Notes: generated by a model from the sequence alone, not told the origin. 64,000 nt of DNA from Nereocystis luetkeana (GCA_031213475.1 JARUPZ010000003.1:14812869-14876868); one strand, 5' to 3'. Shown: positions 43,983 through 53,514, counted from the stretch's first letter. Translations and numbers: made by a program.

Positions 43983-46421
43983 TGTTTTTTTCTTTTTCTT
44001 TTTTTTTCGGTCTGCAAGTAATGGTTGCCTGTTGTTGTTGTTGTTGTTTTTTTTTTTTTTTTTCGCTGATGTGCACAGACGCCATGAACATGTTCCTGGT
44101 ATCCTTCGGTTGCAGGCGAGTACCGAGTCCTACAACTCGATATTTACTGCGAACCCGCGCCGTGGTCGAAAGGCCTACAGCAACGGCCTCTCCTTCGAGA
44201 CGGGTGCGCCCTCTTGTGGACATTTCTACTGTCTCTCTTGTGCGGTTCGCCATGGGAAAAACGGACGAGCCCCGGACGTGAAAATAAATAAATAACACAA
44301 CGCAAATCTAGGGCAGGGGCGGCGGCTTTTTTGTCCGTCTGTGTCCTTCCGTTGTTGGGGAAAAAAAATCCTTGGAGAATTTGAGTCAGATTTAGGTACA
44401 TGTATTCCTTGCAGTACTCGAAGGGTTGAGCTTGTCGCGTAACCCCCCCCGTTCTCTGGAATCGATTCGACGCTTGCGCTTTCAAAATACGCGAAAAAAA
44501 AAGAGTCCGCCTCACAGTGCGGCTCTTGGTAGAGTGCAAGCTCGCCCTTCTTAATTTTTTGGCTCGCCGAGCGCCTTCCTCACGGCGCGCTTCGCAAAGC
44601 TTGGTGCAAAAGTAACGCCTGCCTGGTCGGTGAACCCCCCCCCCCCCCCCCCCCCCCCGCCGACGTGCTTCGTCCCGGCATTGTATATAGGGATGCGAGG
44701 GTCCATGGTACTACATACGACTACGGCCGTGCATGACATGAGTGCAACCCCCCCCGCACCGGTGCTCCGTCTCGCAAGGGATGCGTGGTCAATGGTCATA
44801 TGACTAAGTCAAGTAACAAATGAGTACGCCCCCTCCCCCCCCCCCCCCCCCCCCCACCCGACCCCCCCCCCCCCCTCCCCGCTCCAACATGCCTCCATTC
44901 TCAGTACGAGACCCTGCATTGTGGAGGTGGTGGACTTTGACAGGCGGTCGTTGGTGACAACCGTGGACATCATCATTCGGGAGGGCAAGAACAGGCAGAT
45001 CCGCCGCATGTTCCAGGGGGTCGGTCACGACGTCCGGTCCATCACGCGCATATCTCACGGACCGATCAGGTTGAAGGACTTGCGGCCGGGAGAGTGGCGA
45101 TCTCTCGAGCAGGTCAGAGGCCCTGAGAGGTTGTACGTGTCCTTGTGCAACCAGTTCGCGCACTGGATGAGGCGCACGATGTGAAGTAGTTTCGGGTTCT
45201 TGATGTTGTAGAATCTGTGTAGCACGAGAGTCCGCATTCTGGAGATGGTGTAAGCCAGCTAAATGTATACCAGGTATACGTGTATATGTTGTAGGGACAG
45301 GCAGGTGAGCAGACGAATGATTGCCTAAGCAGTAGCAGTGCTACTACTGTCTGCTGCAACAATGTCAACAGCAGCTCGTCACAAACCGGACGTAACCGGA
45401 TGCAAGATTGTACGGCTCCCACCGGGCAACATGAGCTAGATCATACAGATCGTACAGATCACGCAGATCAGGAAAAGTTGCCTGCTTACATCTTCCTATA
45501 TGTAAGTATCTCTGAATTGTATTGTTAACATTGTTAGTATCAATTCGTACAGTAGTGGCACACTAGCTGTTCTTATGTACCTGGTATTCATTTTATTGTG
45601 GACCTCGTACATATGTCTATGTATTCATATTAGCACCAGACACCAGACACCAGGCACAACATGTATAATCGTGGCCGCGGTACGCACGTGTCTAGGGGGG
45701 AAGCGGGCCGGAACACGTTTGAGTTCGCTGACTTGTGCTGGACAAACACCCGCAGCTGACGTCCACTGTTTCTTACCCCGCTCCTCCCCCCCCCCCCGCC
45801 CCCCCCCACACCTTCACACTCCATTTTAATATGCACACAACGCCATCGACGACGCAGTGGGAGGTCGACAAGCTCAAGAACTTGACCACCAAGACCCTCA
45901 AGAGCCCCCAGAAGCTCGCGCCCTCGCCGAACCGAGGAGACAGCCGGAACCGGGCAGGACCCGGACCCAAGGCTCGCACGTCCTCGCGTGCATCCCAACA
46001 GTACCGCCCGGAAACCCACCCCCGAGACGCCCTAGACGATGAAGAAGACGAGTGGAACAAGACCGGTGCCTGGGACAGAAGCGGAGTCAGGAAGGCTGTG
46101 GCTCCTGGTCGGCGCTCGGGGAGGAATTCCTCTCGCAGGCAGTCCGAATCCCCCGCCGCGCCTGTTCGCGAGGAGGACTACGAGTGGCAGACGGCCTCGT
46201 GGGCCAGGCAAGATGATCGACAGCCCCAGGGGGGTGGGAAGGCGCGCGGGGTGAAGGGGAAGGGGGAGCGCAGGGCGAGGATGACCGAGGGAGACCTGAT
46301 CTTGGAGAGGGTTTCGAAGGGAGAGAAGCTCAAGGCACCCGCCTGGGAGGGGGGTGGGAAGGTGGAGCGGGAGAGGAGGTCCATGGGGAAGGGGAGTTGG
46401 GGCCGCAGAGGGAGGCGATGA
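38271..46421 (+). CDS. Plastid-type rRNA pseudouridine synthase (RsuA/RluB family)
   Basis: Isomerises a uridine in rRNA to pseudouridine, judged from the family. Six exons join in phase: 38271-38469, 40626-40885, 42917-43159, 43749-43879, 44905-45112 and 45858-46421, predicting about 534 residues. Exon 1 encodes a signal peptide (ALLVASWLLRAAQC, then LVVP) and a basic Ser-rich segment like a transit peptide, so import into a complex plastid is likely. A Gly/Arg tract covers residues 80-101, and an S4 RNA-binding domain (ERLQKFLSHAGLDSRRQCE) about 113-150. The catalytic motif GRLDRDSCGLLLMT has Asp at about 219, followed by HPSYGHEKTYRV and REGKNRQIRRMF. The donor of exon 5 (CAG then GTCAGA) is weak, but the join gives GEWRSLEQWEVDKLKNL, which matches the usual end of the family fold. 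Without it, the protein ends at TGA 45182-45184 after 23 other residues. The last exon is a basic, disordered tail. Exon 1 rests on phase and targeting logic. Confidence 0.85.
38978..39069. repeat. MITE family 2 copy in intron 1
   Basis: GCCCTTTTAGAACCGCAGTC and its inverted partner enclose TTTTGGGGGCAGACTACTT. This is the best-preserved copy of the family in the window. Confidence 0.9.
39475..39850. repeat. AGATCAGACAG satellite plus composite repeat, copy 2
   Basis: Degenerate 10-mers AGATCAGACAG and AGATAGATCA run to about 39660. Then the composite unit seen at 2105 follows (AACCTGCCGT, AACATGTGATACAGTAGATC, GCTCCCACC, ending ATATCTATCTATTTGCCCT). In intron 1 of the pseudouridine synthase gene. 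Confidence 0.8.
41216..41254. repeat. T run followed by G run
   Basis: A T run of about 16 bases is followed directly by a G run of about 18 bases in intron 2. Confidence 0.95.
41371..41425. repeat. AT tract interrupted by a TACCTGGTA palindrome
   Basis: Two AT runs flank ATACCTGGTAAT at 41391. The same palindrome sits inside AT tracts at 50687 and 59817. Confidence 0.9.
41579..41657 (-). repeat. C-tailed repeat, module B, short copy
   Basis: GGTGTACTCGATAGGAGAGA, then GATATCATGCATGGC and CGTATGCATAGAGGGGG: tail end present, truncated by a G run after about 70 bases. Antisense to the pseudouridine synthase gene. Confidence 0.7.
41844..41948 (-). repeat. TA-MITE copy in intron 2
   Basis: Left terminus TTACGGGGGACAATAGTAAA; right terminus slightly decayed (CCCCGTTC). 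The inner asymmetric part is inverted relative to the 26397 copy. Confidence 0.88.
42053..42136. repeat. MITE family 3, CCACTCTGG type
   Basis: Right end GGTCCTTACATTTCCGTCCA then GAGTGG; the left end is decayed. The best relative is at 56488-56568. Confidence 0.55.
42313..42417 (+). repeat. TA-MITE, intact 105-bp copy in intron 2
   Basis: TTACGGGGGGCCATAGTTAA at both ends in inverted orientation, TA on both sides. Confidence 0.93.
42565..42645 (+). repeat. C-tailed repeat, module A
   Basis: CCTCCGTCTCGAAAGGGATG to AATCAACAAATGAGC and a C run, sense to the surrounding gene. It is followed directly by a module B copy. Confidence 0.8.
42650..42799 (+). repeat. C-tailed repeat, module B
   Basis: CGCTTAGCGCTTGGTGCAAG, GTCGGTGAAAACCCGATGTG, GGGATGCGAGGGTTTATGG, then a C-rich tail. 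It is truncated at the far end compared with the 330-bp copies. Confidence 0.8.
42800..42867 (+). repeat. C-tailed repeat, module A, beside a 3' splice site
   Basis: GGGATGCTTGGTCAATGATC, then GCCAAGCAACAAATGAGTAC and about 16 C. The C run lies 50 bases upstream of the exon 3 acceptor at 42915-42916. Confidence 0.85.
43338..43485 (+). repeat. C-tailed repeat, module B
   Basis: GTGGTCCAAGCAATGTCTGC, GTGAAAACCCGACGTAC and ACTACGGCCATGCATGATAA, then GAGTAC and a C/T run. In intron 3, sense orientation. Confidence 0.8.
43550..43640 (+). repeat. C-tailed repeat, module A
   Basis: GCTCCGTCTCAAAAGGTACG to GCTAGCAACCAACGAGTC and about 18 C. In intron 3, followed by a short module B copy. Confidence 0.78.
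43645..43722 (+). repeat. C-tailed repeat, short module B, beside a 3' splice site
   Basis: GACTACGTACGGCCATACAT, then GAGTACA and two long C runs leading straight into the acceptor of exon 4 at 43747-43748. Only the last ~40 bases of the module precede the tail. Confidence 0.75.
43938..44065. repeat. GGCT tetramer and T/GTT runs in intron 4
   Basis: Eleven or so TGGC units at 43938-43985, then T-rich and GTT runs to about 44063. Confidence 0.93.
44566..44752 (+). repeat. C-tailed repeat, module B with internal C run
   Basis: CGCTTCGCAAAGCTTGGTGC, TGCCTGGTCGGTGAA, a C run of about 22 bases replacing part of the module, then CGACGTGCTTCGTCCCGGC to CATGACATGAGTGC and C. Intron 4. Confidence 0.8.
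44755..44880 (+). repeat. C-tailed repeat, module A, beside a 3' splice site
   Basis: GGTGCTCCGTCTCGCAAGGG to GTCAAGTAACAAATGAGTAC and C runs to 44877. The acceptor of exon 5 follows at 44903-44904. Confidence 0.85.
45415..45475. repeat. AGATC composite repeat, fragment
   Basis: GTACGGCTCCCACCGGGCAA, ATGAGCTAGATCATACAGAT and CAGATCAGGAA are in the order of the composite unit. It lies in intron 5, between the alternative stop and the last exon. Confidence 0.7.
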
Positions 46422-47134
46422 CTTTTATTTTGCGTTTGTTCGTTTGTTTTTCTTTGTTTGTTTGTTTGTTTGTTGGCGTTGTCTCAAAGTTAATGTGCCG
46501 GTTGACGGTCTGCTATTAATAGTGTTTTCTTCCCCCACTCCCCCCCCCCCCATGGCCTTTTTTAGCCTTGATATACTATTTTTATTAGTGTGGGTGGTTC
46601 TGTGACGGCTGTTCCGTCATGTCTTTTCTTGACGGCTTCCTTGACGGCTTCTTTGACGGCTTCCTTGACGTTCGGTTGACGGTCTACTAATGCTTTTGCC
46701 CCCCCAAGGCCCTCTATAGGCTTAATATACTAGTTCTAGTGTAGGCTTTTCCTTGACGGCGGTCTCGTCAAAGCAGGCCGTCCCTTTCACAGCTGTACGT
46801 CAAGGATGTTCGTCAGTTATCCCTTGACGGCTATCGGTCATGGGTTTTCGTCGAAGGGCAAAGCATGCCGTTAACCGATATATTCAGCAGGTGGCTGTTG
46901 AGTAATGCCTCTTTTTCGGTTGGTGATACGTCTGTTTTGTATCGAAACGGTACTGGAGAATCTGGTCAAATGTCGAATGGCGGAGAACAAGCTGCCACGG
47001 CTCCCTCTAGGGGAGGGGGTGGGAAGTTGAAGGCTGATAGGGAGAAGAGGTCGATGGGGAAGGAGGAAAAGGCAGAACTTGAAGCCATGAGAGGCGATTC
47101 CTTTTTTTTTGTGGTGGTATGATGAGAGACCGCG
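46422..47134. other. 3' flank with a partial copy of the last exon
   Basis: After the stop at 46421 come a GTTT run and repeated TTGACGGCTTCC phrases at 46630-46670. At about 46995-47075 the text GGGAGGGGGTGGGAAG and GAGGTCGATGGGGAAGG resembles 46345-46395 of the last exon; an open frame there ends AEREKRSMGK-like, so it is probably a decayed local duplicate. Confidence 0.45.
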
Positions 47135-47710
47135 GTTTGACCACTTGCCTGATCGCTTCCTACACCAAAACCAGTAGAGCAAGGCCAGAAGAGGCCTTGA
47201 CGCGCCCAAAATGACCGGTCGCTTGATCGCCACCACACTGAAACTAGTACGTTAAGGTCTGGATAGGCCTTGACGCATTGAGAAAGGCAGGTCTCTTGAC
47301 CGCCCCCTACACCACGACAGCAAGTATGTTGAGGTCAAAAGAGGCCTTGACGTGTCTGGAAAGACCGGCCTCTTGACCGCCCCTACACTGCAACCAGTGT
47401 GATATAATGAAGGCCAAAAGAGACCCTGACGCGCCAAGGAAGACCGGCCTCTTGACCGCCCTTACACTAAAACCAGCACAATAAGGCCAAAGAGGCCTTG
47501 ACGCGTCTAAGAGAGACCGGTTCCTTGACCGCCCGACACTAACGCCAGAGACCGGTTCCTTGACCGCCCGACACTAACGCCAGGACAAGAAGGCCGATCG
47601 TGTCCTTGACGCATCCAAAGATACCGATCCCTTGACCGCCCCTCACTAAAACCAGTACGGTATAATAAGACAGAACGAGACGTTGAAGCATCTGAAAAGG
47701 GCGGGCTCCC
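47135..47710. repeat. ~85-bp tandem repeat with hairpin arms
   Basis: Six to seven units contain GACCGGCCTCTTGACCGCCC, CACTAAAACCAGTA and AAAAGAGGCCTTGACGCG. GGCCTCTT and AAGAGGCC within a unit can pair, so each unit could form a hairpin. A 35-base piece is also duplicated at 47515-47585. Confidence 0.85.
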
Positions 47711-47784
47711 ATGTAAGGCATCGTTGTTGGCGTTAGTTGCGGGCTTTTTCGGGCAGAGCGTGCTGCCTGAAACAGTCCGCACCT

Positions 47785-48110
47785 TGGACAGATCTTACAG
47801 ACCATGGTCTATAGATCTATGTGCAGTAGATTATCCAGTTCATCACCTGCCGTTGTGAGAGGTTGTGAAGGATCTATCTGTGCAAAATATAGATCCAACC
47901 CAGGCAACATGCGCTAGATAGATAATGCAGGAGATGATGCAGGACATACAGCTCTCACCCGGTAACATGGGGCTAGATCATACAGATCATACTCAGGAAG
48001 AGCATGCCCTAGATCATGTAGGGCATACAGCTCGCACCCGGTAACATGAGGTAGATCTTACAGATCAGGAATAGATCTATATCTATCTGCCCTGAAATAT
48101 GTAGATGCCA
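47785..48110. repeat. AGATC composite repeat, copy 3
   Basis: AGATCTATGTGCAGTAGAT, CACCTGCCGTTGTGAGAGG, GATCCAACCCAGGCAACATG, two GCTAGATCATACAGATCATA segments, then ATCTATATCTATCTGCCCTG. It is the longest copy because its middle block is duplicated. Confidence 0.8.
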
Positions 48111-48746
48111 TCTGAATCTCAGTCGGAGGTGTGAAACAGTTGAAGCAACTTCCCCCGTCACGATTACCGTATTGTGCCATTTCTACTCCAGCTAGTAGGT
48201 ACGTCGCAGCGCACGCCCCACCAGGCTTCGCTCCGGCTGCGATCGTTTTCTCGGCCACAAAAGCAATTCAGATAAGGGTTCGCCGTGAAAAACCCACCGC
48301 ATCAGAAAACGTCAAGTCCGAATTTTTTTAATTATTTTATTCCTCCAGTCAATCAAGTTCTACTGCTGGTACCCACCGCCACACGCGTCGGCCGCCACTC
48401 GTAGAACACCCAACCAAGTCATTAAAGATCCACGTGCACTTCACGGCAGGCTACGACCGCATAGGCTCTGGTGCCTCCTATACTACTTACTGTGGACAGC
48501 TTTGCATGCACAGCGTTTAGCCTCGTACGGACTGAAGCTTTAGTTTGGTCACGAACCCCTGACGAATTCTAGGCAGTATGCCCCCCAGAGCGGGAGACAC
48601 TGCAGTGCTGAAAGAGTCAAACACCCCAAGATAACACCGCCCGGGGGGACGCCTTTCCGAGCCTAGTTGCTCCCCAAAGTCAGTATAGGCGGGACACACA
48701 CACACCCAACGGAAAAGGCGGCTTATCCGGAAATAATGGCGGCTTA
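48111..48746. other. Non-coding, nothing recognised
   Basis: A minus-strand frame at 48258-48058 starts with a non-repetitive 45-residue stretch but has no splice or domain support and runs into the AGATC repeat. Confidence 0.35.
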
Positions 48747-48990
48747 GGTTCATTCTTTTCGGAGAGCGTTTTTTCCAAAATTTCCAAAGTTTGGAAATAA
48801 TTGGAGATATGTATCAATATACGGAGGCGTTCTGTCACTATTCGTGAAATTCTCCAGAAGAGAACCAAAAATATCAAGTTCGTTAACATTCCAATATTTG
48901 GAAAAAAAAACAGGAAAATATGGAAGATTGAAAAATTGCGCGAAAAAAATGTCGAATATTTGGGAAAAAAGCTCTCCGATAAGAATGGCC
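48747..48990. repeat. Foldback element, CATTCTTTTCGGAGAGC termini
   Basis: GGTTCATTCTTTTCGGAGAG, then TTTTTTCCAAAATTTCC at the left, pairs with its complement at 48954-48990 (TTTGGGAAAAAAGCTCTCCG, then ATAAGAATGGCC). About 37-bp arms, 245 bp overall, no ORF. Family unknown. Confidence 0.75.
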
Positions 48991-49584
48991 CTTATTCGCG
49001 AAGATGCTCGGCGAGACACTGTAGTAGACTCGTCGCGCGGCGTTTGTTAACACCCTTTCCCCGTCGTCCATAAAAGATCACCATCGAAATTCGTCCGTGG
49101 GGGTGTGGTAGCGTGTCATGCGGGTTCTCCGGCACGCTAAACAATACTCCACGTACTAATCAGGCACGGACGTGCAGCTCCTTTTACTCCCCAATAACAC
49201 CGTACCAGGTACGCTCGGTTAATTTGCCTTCCGATATTGTGCGCGTGGGCAGTGTTCGCTCAGAAAGAAGAACAAGAAACTGACGCACTCATGCATCCAG
49301 GTATGTACGCGAGGCATGCAAACTACGTACGAACTCCTTTTTTGTTTTTTCTTCGCAGACTCTTCATGCACCCTGCAGCCTCCTCCCGTTAGAGCTGCCA
49401 CCGCCGTATATTGCTGAATTTTAAGCACGCCTGGTGAAGCGACTACGCGCCAGTACCCAAGCCTTGATCGAGATCGACGGTGTCTCGGGTATCGACTCAC
49501 TGCATCTACTGCGCCCTACTCGTTGTCCAGCCCCCCCTCCCTATATCCTCATAAAGAGACGCACATTCTTCCACACCTCGAACA

Positions 49585-49815
49585 TATCCTGTACAGATAG
49601 ATCATGATCTATCTATCTGAAGATAATCTGCAGTTCCTCGCCTACCTGCCGTTGTGAGAGATTGCCCAGAGGATCTTTACTGCGCACGGTACATATCCAA
49701 CCCAGGGAACATGTGCTGCAGTAGATCATGCAGGCCATATAACACGGCTCCTACCCGGCAGCTAGATCATACAGATCATACAGATCAGGAATAGATATAT
49801 CTGTCTGCCCTGAAA
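49585..49815. repeat. AGATC composite repeat, copy 4
   Basis: GATAGATCATGATCTATCTA, TACCTGCCGTTGTGAGAG, CCAACCCAGGGAACATGTG, GCAGCTAGATCATACAGAT and ATATATCTGTCTGCCCTGAA: the same block order as copies 1 to 3. Confidence 0.8.
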
Positions 49816-50328
49816 GAACTAGATCATCAAGTTGGAATGATGATATTTCCGAAGGTGTGTATGCGTATTCTTCCGCACTCAAGAGCCACTCCTATTTTCG
49901 CGCAAAAATGAACCGAAACACTTGCCTGCGCGTATTTTACGCTGCCCGCGGGCAAATCACCTCCCATCCTACTCTTTATACACTATTTTTTTCATTTTGC
50001 AAAACACTCGCGCATGAGTCAAGTACCTGAGCTCCTGCTGCTGTGTCGTTGCTGGACCCTACCCAGCACCCCCACCCACCCGTACAGCCATATTCCACGC
50101 CAACCCAATACACGTACGAGCACCTGCTATATATTCATACCCGTGCACGACAGCCCCCAGACAGAAGTAACCTATATCACGCGGTACCTACCGCATCGCA
50201 AGTACAGCGTGAAGGACCTCTCCCCTCCGAAAACACTTCCTGTCTAGTGGGAGCGCTTTGCGGCAGTTGTTGCCCTTCCGACACCCCTCGATCGACCGAC
50301 ACGATCACGCTCGCGCACCTCCCTACCT

Positions 50329-50800
50329 GTGATCCCCACCAATCACAACGCCTTATGGGGGGGGGGGTTCACCCCGTCCAACGCTGGAAACATATAACTG
50401 CACTCCGGAAGACTCCCTGCGTACCTGTGTATATAACACGTTCGCCTTCTTGTAACCCCCTCCAATCAAAGTGCCTTTTGAGGGTTTCGTCCCGTACAAC
50501 GCAGGAAACAAAAACTGAATCCACGGCACTTCAAATGGCTTCCTAAATATATGTATCAAATAATCGCACGTACGTGCGCCTTTTGTGATCCCCTGCAATC
50601 CAAACGCCCTCCGAGGGTTTCGTCCCTTACAACACGCAGGGAACAAAATGCATTGCACTTCGAAATGCTTCCTAAATACTGTATACCTGGTATATATATG
50701 TATGATATATAATATAGCACGTGCGCCTTTCTGTGGTCCCCTGCAATCAAAATGCCGTCTGGGGGTTTCGATCGACAGTGGAAAAACAGCAAACACAGGT
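50329..50800. repeat. ~120-147 bp tandem repeat, four units
   Basis: TGTGATCCCCACCAATCACA, TGTAACCCCCTCCAATCAAA, TGTGATCCCCTGCAATCCAA and TGTGGTCCCCTGCAATCAAA begin units at 50329, 50449, 50585 and 50732. Each continues with GAGGGTTTCGTCCC and GGAAACAAAA, and later CTTCCTAAATA. The ORF at 50043-50546 runs through them and is discounted. Confidence 0.88.
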
Positions 50801-51115
50801 GAGCCGGAAGTTTTGGTTTTGAAGCTGTGTCGACACAAACAAGCCTACTAACGGATTTCCTTCGAATTTCGGGGAGTAGATCGTGTCTGCAGGGCCCTAA
50901 CCGAATCGGGGTGCGGAAAAAAAAAAGGACACGGTCCTTTTTCTTTTTTGTTTCCCCTTTTTCACGAACAATATTCGTTGTCCATGGGCCGGCCCGAAAC
51001 GATCCCTGGCGCAAACGGGAACAAGAAAAACTCCTTCTTTCGCTGCCATTTTTCACTCCGCCGAAAACACGCCTCCTCGTGTCAACAGTTTTGAGCAACC
51101 TCTCTGTGAACACTA

Positions 51116-51231
51116 CTACGGGGGCTATAGTAAATAGGACCTACGGTACACACAAAAACTCACCGGTATATACTTACCCTATTATTTTTACTGACATCAT
51201 TTGGTCCTATATTTACTGCGGTCCCCCGCAA
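51116..51231 (-). repeat. TA-MITE copy
   Basis: CTACGGGGGCTATAGTAAAT to TATTTACTGCGGTCCCCCGC, slightly longer than 105 bp, in inverted inner orientation. Confidence 0.82.
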
Positions 51232-51948
51232 CGTTGTTGGCGTAAAGCCGTCGGGTTTCAGTACCAGTTTAGAGCAACCCCTGTAATTTATATCGCCGAA
51301 CAAGCACGCAACAACAACCCTCGACGTGCCTTCAATAGACCGCAGGGTTTCGGCTTTTTCCCGTCGATCGATCGCCCGCAACAAGGATACGGTATAGCGT
51401 CTCGGTATATCCGTTGGGAATCCAGATTTGAGTAAAATCCATGTAAACGCTGTTCGAATACTCGTACGTCCGTTGGATTACGAGTTCCACCGCCAGCAGC
51501 GTCCGCGGTGTCATTGTACGAAACCGAAACTCTACTGCTGTATTGGACAACAACAAAAAAAAAAAACTGCCGGCCTCCGAACCAAAAAAATCGCAACAAC
51601 AGCGGGAGGTTCTGGGGTTGCCGAAAAAAATGCGGAAGGAGCGTTTATACACTAAACGTTGTGCCCGCTGCGTTCTGATTTGGTCGATCGGAACGAGCGG
51701 TGCTGCTTTTTTACCTTCTCTCTCTTCGGACTACCGCGCGCGCGTTGATTCGGGCATGGTCTCTCTGCCTTGGGCTGAGTGCAGGAGACCTGCACGGGTC
51801 AAACGACTACCTGGCGTACACTGATAGGTTATCACTGCTTGTGCGCCACCCTTCATGACGGCAAGGTACCTAGGCCTAGGGTGTATAGCCTGAGCTCAAC
51901 GAATCAGGAATCCGCAAACCCCCACCCACCAACTTCCCTGGTCCCCTA

Positions 51949-52024
51949 CTACGGGGGGCTATACTAACTAGAACCTACGGTACACACACAAACACCTACC
52001 AGGTATGTTTTTCGGTATTTTTAC
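51949..52024 (-). repeat. TA-MITE, left part of an interrupted copy
   Basis: CTACGGGGGGCTATACTAAC to GGTATTTTTAC. It stops exactly at the internal TA where another copy (52027) is inserted; its other half is missing beyond that insert. Confidence 0.75.
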
Positions 52025-52026
52025 TA

Positions 52027-52132
52027 TTACGGGGGGCCATAGTTAATAGGACCTATGGTATACATAAAAACCTATATGTTTAACCATTTTTACAGACAAT
52101 ATTTTGATCCTATTTACTACGGTCCCCCGTAA
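52027..52132 (-). repeat. TA-MITE inserted in another TA-MITE
   Basis: Complete copy with TTACGGGGGG and CCCCCGTAA termini and TA on both sides, inserted in the element that starts at 51949, at the TA of TTTTTACTA. Confidence 0.88.
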
Positions 52133-52224
52133 TAATAGTCGTCCATCCCCCCACGCCACCCTCCAACTATCCGCCCCACCCTCTCCATCACTCGTTCACC
52201 CCCCCCCTCCCAGAAATCTACCCC

Positions 52225-52345
52225 ACCCCACCCGACGTGTACTTCGTCACGGCATTGTAGAATTGTAGAGAGGCGAGGGTTCATGGTCATACGACTACGA
52301 GCATGCACAGCATGAGTACCCCCCCCCCCCCCGCCGTCCCCGTCC
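52225..52345 (+). repeat. C-tailed repeat, module B, short copy
   Basis: CGACGTGTACTTCGTCACGG to CATGCACAGCATGAGTAC and about 16 C, then a C/T-rich stretch. No plus-strand gene is recognised next to it. Confidence 0.72.
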
Positions 52346-52645
52346 CCCCCTCCGCCCACTCTCCTGCCGAAACGAATGCCAAACGCTTCAGCAAGACACC
52401 CGAGCCTTATTCACCAGCATATTAACATATATTTATCAACGAAGCATACGATGCCCTCAGTCAAAAGCCTACGTGAAATAGTATTTTCTTTGCTACGGTA
52501 GCCATCACTGCAAGGGAACGTATTAAGAGTAGTACATACTGTAGAAATCAGGTCCGCCTATGGGGTATAAGCATATTACAGGAGCATATTTTTGTTTTTT
52601 TTTTTCGGGTGCATCGTGGGTGCTGAATACTACGCCTCACCTCAA

Positions 52646-52751
52646 TTACGGGGGACCATAGTAAAATAGAACCTATGGCACACCCTAAAATATATATATT
52701 TGCCTATTTTCGCTGACAATGTTTGGTCCTATTTACTACGGCCCCCCGTCA
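52646..52751 (-). repeat. TA-MITE copy
   Basis: TTACGGGGGACCATAGTAAA to TACTACGGCCCCCCGTCA, inner part inverted relative to 26397. Confidence 0.85.
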
Positions 52752-53089
52752 TTGTAGAAAGCCTTTCCCATAGCTATCTCCGTGCAACCAACAGGTGCCA
52801 CCGAGACCAAACCGATATCATACCAAGCAACTCCCCATGATTCATGTGTGTCTCGAAAGTAAAAATAATAACTGAAAAGCCGGCATGGTATACCTGGGTC
52901 GTACATAGTACGTCTTAGTCGCCCCTCCCCCAATATCCTCCGAACAACTAAACACAAGGCGAAAAAAAAAATAGTACCTATGCCATCCGAAAATGTGTTG
53001 TTGATAGCGTGCGCTTTAGCGTTGATCACACATTGACTTTCTCTGAAACAAGGAAAATCAAGGCCCAGCAAACAAGATAATATATTGGA

Positions 53090-53285
53090 ATACAGTAGGC
53101 TGTTGGGCTATACAGCAGTAGCCTATTGTACTTCAGTAGCTTCTTAGGCAATAAAGTAGCATATTGCGCTATACCAGCAGTAGCTTATTGGACTGCAGAT
53201 TATTGGATTATAGAGTAGCCTATTGGCCAATAGTAGCAGTAGCCTATTGTGCTACAGTAGCCTCCTGGACTGCAATAGCGTTCGA
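53090..53285. repeat. CAGTAGCCTATTGG minisatellite
   Basis: Units of about 20-24 bases such as CAGTAGCCTATTGTGCTACA. The complementary form is found at 57475-57990. Confidence 0.85.
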
Positions 53286-53514
53286 CGCCAATCACTCTCA
53301 AACATTCCCTGGAAAAAGAATATCAAAATGAAAAACTAAAAAAGAAGAGAAAAAACTTTTGATGCTCTCCAGCACACGCAGGCCGATCACACCATTCCTA
53401 CCACCGCTCCAACCGCTTGGGCGCGCGCGCCAACGATTTCGAGAACATTCGCGCACTTTTTTTTTTTTGTCGTACCGGGTACGTGCTATTTTCAGTGGTC
53501 TTTTGTCTCTTTCC

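Noticed and set aside
50014-50546. 167-residue plus-strand ORF
   Set aside because: Its second half runs through the 120-147 bp tandem repeat in different registers, so it does not behave as coding repeat.
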